A stretch of 33,186 bases of DNA from Karstenula rhodostoma CBS 690.94. Its lineage: Eukaryota; Ascomycota; Dothideomycetes; Pleosporales; Didymosphaeriaceae. Position numbers and translations under genes: made by a program. Shown piece after piece: positions 9,420 through 20,896 of this stretch (its first letter is position 1; each line of letters opens with the position of its first letter). The DNA lies in contig MU001498.1 in NCBI GenBank assembly GCA_010093485.1, forward strand, positions 14,251 through 47,436. Reading direction: 5' to 3'. The notes under the pieces were generated by a model that ran no database searches, was not told the origin of the DNA, and saw nothing but the letters and a program-made list of their open reading frames with translations.

Positions 9420-10000
9420 TATTAAGATTATATAGAGAGCTTACTTTTATTATCCTCTAAACTAGGCTAACTTTCTAAAATTCTTTTATAATAGTTATAC
9501 TATATTAATACCTAGATAATTAGGATAGATAGCTTTTTTAGCTTTCTAGAGGGCCTCTTTTTTTTAGGTTAAGAGAAACCCTAGGGCCTTATACTACTTA
9601 GTAGATATCTTAAAATATACCTTTAAATTATTAAACTTATAAGTAAAAATCCTTAAGATATCTAGAGTATAAACTATATAGGCTATTTCTAGTAAATAGT
9701 TAGCTTATATTTTATAGGCTTCTACCTCTACTTTATCTATTATTTTATTAACCTCCTCCTTTAATAGTTCCTATAGTAGGCAATTAGTAGTAGAAAGCTT
9801 TCTACTAAAGGTAATAAGGAGATAGTATATTATACTAATATTAATTTCTTTTTCTATTTAATAAAGTATTGCCTGCCTTATAATATAACTAAAAGCCTAA
9901 GAGGTAGTTTATTACTTATTAAGTAGATCTAACTAAAGTAGGTAGCTCTAGGCTTAATTATAGTAATAGTTATATATCTCCTTATTAATTTATCCCTATA
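9420..10000 (-). pseudogene. Possible coding remnant 9, helical (unrecognised)
   Basis: The minus strand reads about 190 codons with roughly 8% stops, including IIRQAILY, ELLKEEVNKIIDKVEVEA (coiled-coil-like) and FKISTK. The plus strand in the phase of possible remnants 8 and 10 is about as open, so one of the two readings is an artefact. Pyrimidine bias of the plus strand favours the minus reading. Surviving TG/CA steps occur at 9781-9875. Copy B version: 18896-19476. Confidence 0.25.
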
Positions 10001-10007
10001 TAATAAG

Positions 10008-11420
10008 GTAGAAAGGACGAATAAGCTAGATATACTAGACTAAAAGGCTACCTACTTTATAAGAAAAAAAATAGTAGATAGTCTTTATAGACTTATCTCT
10101 ATTATAGCCCTTATAGTATTAAGGAATAATAGTAATAAGGCTATTATAGAGAAATATATTCTAGATACTAGTTATATAACTATTTTTAAGTTATAAGCTT
10201 AATACCTTAGTACTATAGCTAGACTGGCCACTTATAAAGTATATAAGATCTAAGAGTATACTAAGGAATTCTTAAATAAGGTTATAGTACTACTATACCT
10301 AGATATAGTTTTTAATACTAGTAAGTAGATAACCTTTAGAGCCCTTTATATTAAATAACTATAAAAGCTATTAAATAATAAAACTAGTACTATACTTAAG
10401 TTATAGATTATTTATATTAAAGATACTAAAGCTAGAGGTTATATTTTTTAGGTCTTTTCTTAGTATATCCTATAGGATAAAGGGTAGCCCTACCTATATC
10501 TATATAAATACCAGCTAATAGAGGAGGATAGATACCTCCTTAAATAGGTTACTTACTATAGAAGAGAATAAAGTAAAGTCTATTTTAATTTTATAAATAG
10601 TTATACTATCCCTATTCTAGTAAATAAAGGTATCTAAGTTCTCCCTATACTAAAAGGTACTAAGGAAGTATACTATATTAATAAACTAATTTATAGAGGT
10701 AGGGTACTCTATAGTAAGGTAGTTATATACCTATATCTTAAATATATTATATAGCTCTCTATTCTAATTCTCTACCTTATAATTATCTAGCTTAGTAATA
10801 AGAAAGCTAGCCTCCTTTTAGGAAACTAGTAAATTAGAATTAGAATAACCTAGAGCCTCTATAAATACTATATAAAGAAGTATATCTTAGAGATACTATA
10901 GACTAGTAAACCTATATATCTTTTTAAAGGCTAATATATTAGTAGTAAAGTTATAAGCCTCTTAAAATCTATTACCTTAGGGGGAGAGACTAAGAAAGGC
11001 CACTAGAATAATAAAAATAAATTTAAACTAAGTAGACTAGCTAGTTTATTCTAATAAGAAGAGCTAGAAAGTATAATAATATCCTTTAAATAGGTTTAAA
11101 TATATATAGTTATAGTACTCTTTAATAGTAGGGGGAACTTCTATTATATCTAGGTAAATTATAACTTACTTTTAAACTAGTTACTAATATTTTTATAGAT
11201 AAAGGGTCTTAGGTTATATAGCCCTAGGAAATAAAGTATAAAAGAAAAAGAGAAAAATTTTCTAGAAAGAATTAGTATAGTAAAGAGTAGAGTTTTAGTA
11301 AAATTTAATAGAGACTATAGGAATATTATATTTATACTCCTATATTACTTAAATTTATATAAAGCGGGAGGTTTTTATTACTATATTTTACTATATATAA
11401 GCTATACTCTTTATAGTAGT
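10008..11420 (+). pseudogene. Possible coding remnant 10 (unrecognised)
   Basis: Longest coherent plus-strand reading: phase of base 10224 for about 470 codons. For the first 360 codons the stops are near 7.5%. Parts: KAIIEKYILDTSYITIFKL, EFLNKVIVLLYLDIVFNTS, YQLIEEDRYLLK, INKLIYRGRVLYSKV, SLLKSITLGGETKKGH and KEKEKNFLERISIVKSRVLV. Composition is that of a large soluble protein. I looked for helicase, reverse transcriptase, integrase and tyrosine recombinase signatures and could not find them. Copy B version 19484-20896, in phase and similarly open. Confidence 0.35.
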
Positions 11421-12290
11421 ATATAAATAGAAGAGCTTAGGTTTAAATTTAGCTTTAAATATAGTAATAAATACTAGACACGCTTACTATATAGTAATAC
11501 TAATAAAGACCTCTAAGAATCTAGTATATACTATCTATAGGTTTATAGATATAGAAGATATACTAGGTATAGATTATAGCTATTATTTCTATATATACTA
11601 TACCTATACTAAAGTATATTATAGCTAGGACTTTAGGGAAGAGGCTATACTATAATTTAGTTATATAGTAGAAGTAATAGGCTTAGCTAGGGATAATATA
11701 GATTAAAAGTAATAAGAATTAAAATATAAATTAATTAGGGATATAGAAGTACTATATAGCTTAGGTAGGGTTCCTATAATACTAGTAGAAGGTATTTTAA
11801 ATTAGTAGGTTACGCTAAGGTAGGTAAATAGGGGCAGGATAAAAGGAAAGAATTATTAGCTTATAACTATCCTAATATAGTTAGAGTACTAGAGACTATA
11901 CTTAGTTATACTATTATAGGAATGGCTATAGATTATATAATTATTATATAGGTAGGTAAATATATTATACTTTATAGTAGCTCTAGTAATAATTAAGTTA
12001 TATATATTATAGTAATAGCTATTACTATATACTAGTAGACTAGAATAGAATATCTTAGCCTTAGTAAGAATAATAAAGTTCTTATAGTTCTATAGGAAAA
12101 AATAGTTATTAGATAAATTATTAACTAACTTTTAGATTTTATATCTTTATTTAGGTATAGTAGTATTATAGTATTCTCTACTAAAGTAAGAGAATATCTT
12201 ACTAAAAAGAAGAGTATAGTAATATAATATATAGAATATAAAATTATAAGCTTTATTAAAATAGATAAATATTACTTAAACTATAGTAGA
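11421..12290 (+). pseudogene. Possible coding remnant 11 (unrecognised, frame uncertain)
   Basis: Between 11421 and about 11800 the best plus frame is shifted relative to possible remnant 10 (NLVYTIYRFIDIEDILGID, then DFREEAIL and KLIRDIEVLYSLGRVP); from about 11800 to 12290 the original phase is better again (NIVRVLETILSYTIIGMAID, FRYSSIIVFSTKVREYLTK). An ancient indel pair, an intron or wrong choice of frame would explain it. An ATG survives at 11922 but gives only nine codons. The stretch ends at the first hairpin at 12297. Copy B version 20897-21766. Confidence 0.25.
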
Positions 12291-12296
12291 TAGGGG

Positions 12297-12345
12297 AGGT
12301 GGCCTCGATTTTAGCCCTAATCTAGGTTAAAATTAGTAGGCTACT
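12297..12345. repeat. Hairpin 1 of a tandem pair, copy A
   Basis: Long imperfect inverted repeat: left arm AGGTGGCCTCGATTTTAGCC (12297-12316), loop about six bases, right arm GGTTAAAATTAGTAGGCTACT. Most mismatches become pairs if C/T and G/A changes by RIP are undone, so the original stem was probably longer and GC-richer. Conserved in copy B at 21773-21822. Confidence 0.75.
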
Positions 12346-12368
12346 AAGATAGAGGAAATATATAATAC

Positions 12369-12411
12369 TATTTAATTTTAGCTATAGTCTAGACTAAAAT
12401 TAGATAGCTAC
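12369..12411. repeat. Hairpin 2 of a tandem pair, copy A
   Basis: TATTTAATTTTAG pairs with CTAAAATTAGATA around a CTATAGTCTAGA centre. It is a diverged repeat of hairpin 1 about 70 bases downstream, and both are followed by GCTACTAAG. Conserved in copy B at 21844-21888. From here to 12560 I see no other structure and no convincing gene. Confidence 0.7.
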
Positions 12412-12559
12412 TAAGCTAAACTAGAAAAATATTATATATTAGTATATAATAAGGGTAATATAACTACTAGTATTAAATAATAAATATACTAGTAATAATA
12501 GTGTATATACTATTAGGTATTCGCGAAGAAAAGAAACTAATTAAGAGTAATTTACTAGA

Positions 12560-13992
12560 TATACTATAGTATATATATAAAGCTATATATTCTAGGGACC
12601 CTATATATAGGGAAGTATATAATAAGGATAGCTTTATTAGTAATATTTTTATAGTGCCTATACTAGAGGATATAGTATAATAGGTATATTAATATACTTT
12701 AAAAAAGAATATTACCTAGTTTATTGTGTAAGAGTATAAGAATTAGATAGTAGAGAATAGGGAGGCTAATATTAAGAAAGTATATAAAAGTACTAGTAGA
12801 ATTAATACTAAAAAGAGGTATACTAAGAGATAGAATAATAAAGAGGAGGACTAAAGTATAAAAAAGAAAAGAAAGGAGTAGCTAAAGAAAACTAGTATAA
12901 AAAAGGTAAATAAAAGACTAAAGTAGAAATTAAAAAAGGTAATAATATAAGAGATAGTAAGTATATAAGACTTATCTACTATAATAGCTAAAAATATTAT
13001 AATAAGTAAAGAGAAGTAGAGGTATAGAAAGTTTATTTAGGGTTTACTAAAAGTAGGTATAGATATAATAGGCGGTATAATTAGTAGGGCTATAGTAATT
13101 AGAGTAGTAGACTATTTATAGGATTAGAAAATAGTACTATAGGTATAGAGAGTATAATATAAGGAGGGAAAAAGATTTTTTACTAATATAAAAAATAGAG
13201 TAAGTAAACTTATAGTAGGGGAAGGTATATTATCTAAAGGAAATAGAGGAAGTAATATAAATTAAAGATAAAACTAGCTAGTACTATTATAGTATTTAAG
13301 AGGTATATATATAGAATTTAGTTTTATAGAAGGGGATATAGTAAGGTTTATATTATTATATATAATAGTAAAGTAGGGCTAGGCTATTAGGATTATTAGA
13401 GAGATAAGATAGTAATAGATATAGATAGTAATTTAGATAGAATTTAAAGTAGTAGAAATAATAGTATAGGAGTAAAAAGTACTATCTAGTAAATAAGGAA
13501 GAGGCTATATAACTATAGTAAAGGAATACTTATTTAGAGTTTTATATTATATATTAGAAGGGGAAAAAACTATAGAGTATATAGACCTATCTATATAGAA
13601 AGAGTTTAGAAAATAATTAGAGATAGAAAAGAGGTAGTATATACTAAAGGTAAAGTTTAGGATTAAAATATTTATAATCTTACCTTAGAATACTATCTTA
13701 AATATATATATTAAAAGAGGTATAACTATAGTATAGTTTAGCTTCTAAATAGATATAGTTATAAAGTATAATAAGAAGGTATTTAAGAGTTCTATAGTAA
13801 TTAAAAATATATATATTACCTATATAATAAATAGACTATCTCCTAAAAAATTATTACTAGAGGAACTATTAGATAGCGACTTAGCGAGATATAACTTAGT
13901 AAGAGGTCTATAGCTAGTATATTATATTATTAAAGAGGAAAGTTTTAGTAATATTAGTATATAGGAGGATATACCTTATAATAGGGGTTAAT
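12560..13992 (+). pseudogene. Possible coding remnant 12, charged (unrecognised)
   Basis: Strongly purine-rich plus strand, in one phase (12648, 13617) without a shift to its end. The first half is Lys/Glu-rich (EANIKKVYKSTSRINTKKR), then KVGIDIIGGIISRAIVIRVV, and late KKLLLEELLDSDLARYNLV with an end at EDIPYNRG followed by TAA. Stops are about 10% of codons, all TAA/TAG. A palindrome of the interspersed family follows at once (seen in copy B, lost in the gap in A). No domain recognised. Copy B version 22036-23468. Confidence 0.35.
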
Positions 13993-13993
13993 A

Positions 13994-14156
13994 NNNNNNN
14001 NNNNNNNNNNNNNNNNNNNNNNNNNNNNNNNNNNNNNNNNNNNNNNNNNNNNNNNNNNNNNNNNNNNNNNNNNNNNNNNNNNNNNNNNNNNNNNNNNNNN
14101 NNNNNNNNNNNNNNNNNNNNNNNNNNNNNNNNNNNNNNNNNNNNNNNNNNNNNNNN
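13994..14156. other. Assembly gap (163 N)
   Basis: A run of N falls between the end of possible remnant 12 and the last units of the right-end 22-bp array of copy A. The matching part of copy B (23470-23778) is about 309 bases and holds most of the array. Either copy A has a shorter array or the gap size is an estimate. Confidence 0.99.
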
Positions 14157-14238
14157 ATAATTAGTATTAGTTAATAGGTAGAATAATTAGTATTAGTTAA
14201 TAGGATACTAGGTATTAGTTAATAGGATATCGGGTATT
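14157..14238. repeat. Right-end 22-bp array, copy A (last units)
   Basis: The last four units of the array, ATAATTAGTATTAGTTAATAGG type, after the N gap. They match the last four units of copy B, including the irregular TAGAATAATT unit. Confidence 0.85.
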
Positions 14239-14264
14239 ACTACTTCGTATATATACTATTTTTT

Positions 14265-14289
14265 ATAGGATATATAGTATATATTCTAT
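14265..14289. repeat. Terminal hairpin, copy A
   Basis: ATAGGATATAT, AGT, ATATATTCTAT: one mismatch compared with copy B (23887-23911), where the arms pair perfectly. It lies 15 bases inside the right end of the element. Confidence 0.7.
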
Positions 14290-14304
14290 AACCTAATATA
14301 CTTA

Positions 14305-14308
14305 AAGT
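14305..14308. other. A/B junction
   Basis: The right end of copy A (last shared bases AATATACTTA, 14295-14304) meets the interior of copy B (A position 4831 equivalent, 14308). One to three bases at the join cannot be assigned, and a target-site duplication cannot be tested here. Confidence 0.8.
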
Positions 14309-15766
14309 ATTATATATAGTATTAACTTATACCTTATATTAGTAATATATATAGAGGTATAGGCCTCTTTAAAGTATATTAGGGCGAATATACTATTATT
14401 ACTACCTATCTTAAAAATTTCTATACTATAGTTATTAGCTTACTTAGTAGAAAGAAATACTATATTGGCTATTTTACCCTATTTACTTCTTTATAGTATA
14501 TTATAGTTATTCTCTACTATAGTATTCTTAATATCCCTATAAACTATTTCTACTTTCTTTTTAGTAACTATTTCTAGTATATAGGATACTAATATACTAT
14601 TCTCTACTATAGGCTAGGAAGCTAGTAGAGTAATTTTTAAATACTTCTAATAAAGATTATTAGCCACGTAGATAATTAGATTTTTAGTATAATTAGGGTT
14701 TATAATAATTTTAATATTATATAGATAGTACTTTATATACTTCTAGAGTATATTAATAGAGGTTCTATATAATTAATACTTTATAGTATCTATATTTATT
14801 ATATAAACTATTATTAGGTATAAATATATAGACTTCTCTAGCTAGGCCTTAGTAGCTAGATTCTATAAAGTATAAGTATCCTATTTTTTAATATTAGTTA
14901 GGAAAGATATAAAGACTTTCTTATTTAATATTTCTTAGATATATTATAGCTCTACTATACTAGAGATAATATTATTATAGATAAGTAGATCCTTCTCTAG
15001 CTTAGAAATTAGGTTAGAGTTACTAACCTTTAACTATTTTATAGCTAGGTAAGAAGGTATATCTTAAGAGCTAATATTATTAGCTACCTTTTAGGTAACT
15101 TATATATTTATTTTTCTATTCTATATCCTAATAGTACTAGACTATATCTATATAATAAGGGCTTTTATATATTCCTTTTAAATTAACGCTATTAGATTTT
15201 TTAGGGTATATACTTTATTAAGGGGTTAGTTTAGTTATAGGATAATTTTATAATTAATTTATAGATATATAAGGATTATATCTTCTCCCTTAATCTTTAC
15301 TTAGTTAAAAAATAATTATATAGGTTAGGTAAGAATATACTTTACCTTTTTTATAAAGTAGGCCTAATAGAATACTAGACTCTAGAACTATCGTGCTTTA
15401 GGTAGGATAGTAAATAATAAGATCTTATCTATTTTTAAAATACCCTTTTTAACTACTTTATTTAGGTTTAGTAACTACTTACTAAGTTTAATATACTATA
15501 TAATTTCTTTATAGACTAAAATAATAAGTAGGTTTATAATATATATTTAGATAAAGGTATTAGAAGATATAGTAAGTATTTTATTAGTAAAATCCCTAGA
15601 ACTAGTAATCTATTTTAAAAAAGGTACTAAGTTTAATATATATAGGATTCTATTTATATAGACTAAAGTTACTTTTATTTTATTAGCTATTATATCCTCT
15701 ATATTTCTACTATTACTATTATTAGATACTTTATTTTTAAAGAAAGTAACAGGTATATTATCTAGT
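14308..15766 (-). pseudogene. Possible coding remnant 6, copy B (3' end missing)
   Basis: Copy of 4831-6290 of A. The junction removes the last 150 bases and palindrome site 4. Several CG or TG steps kept in A (near 5239, 5521, 5563 and 5730) are mutated here, whereas a CGTG at 15392 and a CACG at 14665 are kept only here. Confidence 0.3.
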
Positions 15767-16700
15767 AATTAATTACTAAAAGAATAGTTAGGAAAGTTTT
15801 AGAAAGTATTTATATATTTAACTTATACTTAGAAAGTAGAAGTATATAGGCTTAGTAACTTAATATACTTCTACTTTATAGCTAGATTAAATATAGTAAG
15901 GCTAGCTTTACTTAAATTTAGTTAAGGTAAGGGTAGTTAATTAGAGTCTAGATTATACTAGTTTAGGAAACTAAATTTATTAATATATATCTCTAAATTT
16001 AGGATACTAGGAGAGGAGATCTCTATATTAAATAATATATTATAGGTATATAGGGGGTACTTAGAAAATTTTTTAATATCCCCCCTTAGACTAGTATAAG
16101 AGTATAGTAGTTATAGATATATAAAAGTATATAGGAAACTTTTTAATATTCTCCCTTAGACTAGTATAAGAATATAGTAGTTATAGGTATATAGAAGTAT
16201 ATAGGAAACTTTTTAATATCCCCCCTATACTAGTATAGAAGTATAGTAGTAGTAAATATAATAAGTATATTAAACTAGTATAGTTTTATAAATAGAAAAG
16301 GAGAGATAGTAAAGAGAAAGGAAGACTATATACTAAATAATATTAGTAAACTAATTTCTATTATAATAGGTTCTAATCTATACTAAGTTAGTAGTTACTA
16401 TAGAGGTTTATAGGAAAGTTTCTAACTTATTACTTATTTAGTTAAAGATAGCCTATTAGCTAGGGCTATATTATTTAGAGGTTCTTAGAAAAGTTTAGTA
16501 TATCTAGTATTTTTTCTAGCTAAATCTAACTAGTTATTATACTTATAATACTAGAGGTATTATAGTAGCTAAGGGTAATAGAAATAGAAACTATAGTAGA
16601 GGTAGTAAAAGAGTATTAAAAGATAAAGTAGATAAAAGTAGAAAGTAGAAAGAATAAAGAGTTTAAATAGTATATATTTTATTTAAGTACTCTATTTACT
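15767..16700. promoter_or_regulatory. Non-coding stretch with clustered palindromes, copy B
   Basis: Matches 6290-7225 of A. Palindrome cores at 15775-15803, three in the 70-bp array, 16402-16431 and 16478-16505. No convincing frame. Confidence 0.4.
16046..16253. repeat. 70-bp tandem array, copy B
   Basis: Three units with TTTTAATAT at 16071, 16141 and 16211, matching the array of copy A in period and number. GGGGG and CCCCCC flanks are kept in the first unit. Confidence 0.85.
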
Positions 16701-17676
16701 CGCCTATACTAAGCCTATATTATATAACTAGCACGTTATCTAGATAAAAGATCTAAGTAAAAGATAATTATACTTTACCTAGAATTAAATAGAGTATTAA
16801 CTTATCTATATCCCTCTATAGAAGTATCCCTTATATATTATCTAGTTATTAGCTTAGTAAGGTATAAATATATAATATTACTATTCTTTTTATTATATAT
16901 CTAGTCCTTCTATATCCTAGTTCCTATTTTAGATATATAGTAAGAGTAGTTAGTTATACTATTCTAATATAAGGTACGTTTTTATAATCTAGTTTAGTTT
17001 TAAAATAATCCTCCCTACTTTATAGTTATCTTTAAAATTAATTACCTTTATAAAGTATATTTTAAAGTTATATAGTAAATTTATATCCTATTTATCTCTT
17101 TCTATTTCCTTAATTTTATTAATTTATTTAGAGTATATAGCTTTATATTTATTCTAAAGAATAGCCTAAGTATCGCGAATTATATATTTATTAATATAGA
17201 GATTTTATTAGGCTAGAGTAGTTTTTACTTTACTTATTTCTAGAAATATCTACTCTAGATAGTAGTTAGTAGGTATTAGATAAAACTAGTAATTACCCTT
17301 TACCTATTTATTATCTATAATATACTAATAGGTTATAATAGTATCTCTAATATACTTAGCTTAACTATTATTAATACTAGTATACTAATCCTATCTATAT
17401 TTAAACGGATCTCCTTTAATAAAGTAGGTAATATAGTATAGCCTCTAGTAGGCTATATAAGTAGGTAATTTATTATAAAATAACTTAGTATATAGCTTAC
17501 TAATATTATTAGTATTCTATATAAAGAAGTTAAGTTCTCTTCTTTATTTAGTAGAGGTAAAAAATATATATAATAGGGAGCTTACTATTTATAAATTAGG
17601 GTAGTATACTAGGACTATATAGGTATAAACTTACCTTAGAAAGAGGATTATTTTATAAATATTATTATATTTCTAT
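16701..17676 (-). pseudogene. Possible coding remnant 7, copy B
   Basis: Copy of 7225-8200 of A, in phase. TCGCGA at about 17174 survives here but is TATAAA-like in A. Function unknown, as for A. Confidence 0.25.
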
Positions 17677-17837
17677 AAGTATAGCTATAGGGTATTAGAG
17701 TATATAAGGGTAATAGGCCCTAGTATATTAATATTAGTATTAGTACTACTAATAATTATCTCTTTAGCTAGGGAGTTTATAGTATCTAAATAGAGCCGGT
17801 TTATATAGGAGGGTAGAATCTTAGTATATAAATATTA

Positions 17838-18806
17838 TAAGGTTACTTAAAAGGGGTATATATTATTTTTAAGGTATTACTATTTAGAAAACTATTAATA
17901 ATAATATAATAGTAGACTTTATTTAGGGACTAGAGTTATATATAGATAAGAATAGGTATCTTTACTATATTACTAGCCTTATTAAAATATATATTAGGGA
18001 TAGTGTTTACTAGTACTAGTCTAGTAAGGCTAGATTTACTATTCTAACTAATCTATCTACCTACCTAGATAAGGTTATAGAAATTTACTAGTAGTATAAA
18101 ATATAGTATTATATATATATCTAGTATATTTAGGCCTTCTATAAGAGTACTTATAGCTACTATAATATCTATTTCTAAAATTTAGAATTATACTAGACTT
18201 ATAAATTATTCTTTTTTTTTTATTTTTTTATAGTACTTAGGATAGTTAAGCTATAGAGCCAGTATATCTATAGTTATAGTAAGATTAATATAAATAAGAA
18301 CCTTTTTATATAATTAGAGAACCTCTTTAATATATTCTATTATAACTATTATAGGGTTTATACTTATTATATATAAGGTATAGACCTTATACTAGATTTT
18401 AGGCCGAATAGTAGACTTCCTAAAGGTTATAATATTAGTAGGAAGTTTAAGAAGTTAAAAGACTTAACTCTATTTAGTAGGTAGTAGGGTTATAAAAAGG
18501 AGTATAAAAGGGATATAGTACTTAATAAGTATATAAAGATTATAAAGGTAAAGATAATAGGCTATATTTAAAAGAATAATATAGTAAAACTTATCTATTA
18601 TAATTCTCTCTAATATTTCTAATACTTTCTATCTAGTAATATAGGCCTAGAAGAAATTATTTAAAATACTTTTAGGGGTTATTAAAATAATAGATACTTA
18701 CTTATTATATACTCCTTACTACTATATAGTAGCTCTAATCTATAATTTAGAATAATAATAAAGAAGATTAAAGTAAAGTATTACTAGTAGAATAATAATA
18801 ATAGTC
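17838..18806 (+). pseudogene. Possible coding remnant 8, copy B
   Basis: Copy of 8362-9330 of A at constant offset 9476, without indels that I noticed. One TG step (18004) survives here that is TA in A. A pyrimidine stretch at about 18212-18230 is converted almost wholly to T. Confidence 0.3.
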
Positions 18807-18895
18807 TAACTATAGTCTAGAAAATAAATAGAAAAAAGGAAAAGGAGACTTTTACTAGACCTAGTATCTATAATATAGATAACTATACTCTCCTC

Positions 18896-19476
18896 TATTA
18901 AAATTATATAGAGAGCTTACTCTTATTATCCTCTAAACTAGACTAATTTTCTAAGATTCTCTTATAATAGTTATACTATATTAATACTTAAATAATTAGA
19001 ATAGATAGCTTTCTTAGCTTTCTAGAAGGTCTTTTCCTTTTAGATTAGAAGGAACCCTAGGGCCTTATACTACTTAGTAGATATCTTAAAATATACCTCT
19101 AAATTATTAAATTTATAAGTAAAAATTCTTAAAATATCTAGAGTATAGACTATATAGACTATTTCTAGTAAATAGCTAGTTTATATCTTATAAATTTTTA
19201 CCTTTACTTTATCTATTATCTTATTAACCTCCTTCTTTAATAGTTCCTATAGTAGGCGATTAGTAATAGAAAGCTTTCTATTAAAGGTAATAAAGAGATA
19301 GTATATTATATTAATATTAATCTTTTTTTCTATCTAATAAAGTATTACCTACCTTATAATATAACTAAGAGTCTAAGAGATAGTTTATTACTTACTAAAT
19401 AGGTCTAGTTAAAGTAGATAGCTCTAGACTTAATTATAGTAATAGTTATATATTTCCTTATTAATTTATCCCTATA
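18896..19476 (-). pseudogene. Possible coding remnant 9, copy B
   Basis: Copy of 9420-10000 of A. The TG/CA steps kept in A at 9781-9875 are all lost here. The coiled-coil-like stretch is still readable. Confidence 0.25.
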
Positions 19477-19483
19477 TAGTAAG

Positions 19484-20896
19484 GTAGAAAGGACGAATAA
19501 GCTAGATATACTAGACTAAAAGACTACCTACTTTATAAAAAAAAAAATAGTAGATAGTCTTTATAGACTTATCTCTATTATAGCCCTTATAGTATTAAGG
19601 AATAATAGTAATAAGGCTATTATAGAGGAATATATTCTAGATACTAGTTATATAACTATTCTTAAGTTATAAATTTAATACCTTAGTATTATAGCTAGAC
19701 TAGCTACTTATAAAGTATATAAAACCTAAAAGTATACTAAGGAATTTTTAGATAAGGTTATAGTACTACTATACCTAAGTATAGTTTTTAATACTAGTAA
19801 ATAGATAACCTTTAGAGCCCTTTATATTAAATAACTATAAAAGCTATTAGATAATAAAACTAGTACTATACTTAAGTTATAGGTTATCTATATTAAAGAT
19901 ACTAAAGTTAGAGGTTATATTTTTTAGATTTTTTCTTAGCGTGTCCTATAGAATAGAGGATAGCCCTACCTATATCTATATAAATACTAGCTAGTAGAGA
20001 AGGGTAGATACCTCCTTAAATAAATTACTTATTATAGAAGAGAATAAAGTAAGGTCTATTCTAATTCTATAAATAGTTATACTATCCCTATTCTAGTAAA
20101 TAAAGGCGTTTAAGTTCTCTCTATATTAAAAGGTACTAAGGAAGTATACTATATTAATAAACTAATTTATAGAGGTAGGGTACTCTATAGTAAGGTAATT
20201 ATATACTTATATTTTAAATATATTATATAGCTCTTTATTCTAATTCTCTACCTTATAGTTATCTAGCTTAGTAATAAGAAAGCTAGCCTTCTTTTAGAAA
20301 ACTAGTAAATTAGAATTAGAATAACCTAGAGCCTCTATAGATATTATATAGAGAAGTATATCTTAGAGATATTATAGACTAGTAAACCTATATATCTTTT
20401 TAAGGGCTAATATATTAGTAGTAAAGTTATAAGTCTCTTAAAATCTATTACTTTAGAGGGAGAGACTAAGGAAGGCTACTAGAGTAATAAGAATAAGTTT
20501 AAACTAAATAGACTAGCTAGTTTATTCTAGTAAGGAGAGCTAGAAAGTATAATAATATTTTTTAAATAGGTTTAAATATATATAGTTATAGTACTCTTTA
20601 ATAGTAGGGGGAACTTCTATTATATCTAGGTAGGTTATAACCTACTTCTAAGCTAGTTACTAATATTTTTATAAATAAAGGGTCTTAGGTCGTATAGCCC
20701 CTAGAGATAAAGTATAAAAGAAAAAGAGGAAAATCTTCTAGAGAGGGTTAGTATAGTAAAGAATAGAGTTTTAGTAAAATTTAATAGAGACTATAGGAAT
20801 ATTATATTTATACTTCTATATTACTTAAATTTATATAAAGTAGGAGGTTTTTATTACTATATTTTACTATATATAAGCTATACTCTTTATAGTAGT
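19484..20896 (+). pseudogene. Possible coding remnant 10, copy B
   Basis: Copy of 10008-11420 of A in the same phase. That the frame has no net shift over 1.4 kb in two independently mutated copies is mild support for a former coding role, although indels are rare throughout. Confidence 0.35.

Larger units (their letters stand above)
1..14304 (+). mobile_element. Copy A of an unidentified large repeat element (RIP-degraded)
   Basis: This is the longest of three copies. Bases 4831-13993 are repeated in direct orientation at 14308-23469 (offset 9476-9477), and bases 125-9329 are repeated inverted at 23928-33186. The right end is fixed by comparison with copy B: both copies end in the same tail (22-bp array, hairpin, then a sequence ending AATATACTTA) before diverging. 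The left end is not defined; copy C confirms the element back to base 125, where the window runs out. Copies differ almost only by C/T and G/A transitions plus length changes in tandem arrays. I saw no LTR, terminal inverted repeat or recognisable transposase, so the class is unknown. A segmental duplication rather than a transposon is possible. Confidence 0.8.

Noticed and set aside
11250..11272. AGAAAAATTTTCTAGAAAG as a further palindrome-family site
   Set aside because: It lacks G-run and C-run flanks and the AAAGTTT core; probably chance.
11548..11620. Possible CxxC zinc-finger-like spacing if TAT codons are read back as TGT
   Set aside because: Requires several assumed reversions and the frame there is uncertain.
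1..14304. LTR retrotransposon interpretation
   Set aside because: The left 300 bases and the right-end tail share no direct repeat beyond short AT-rich words.
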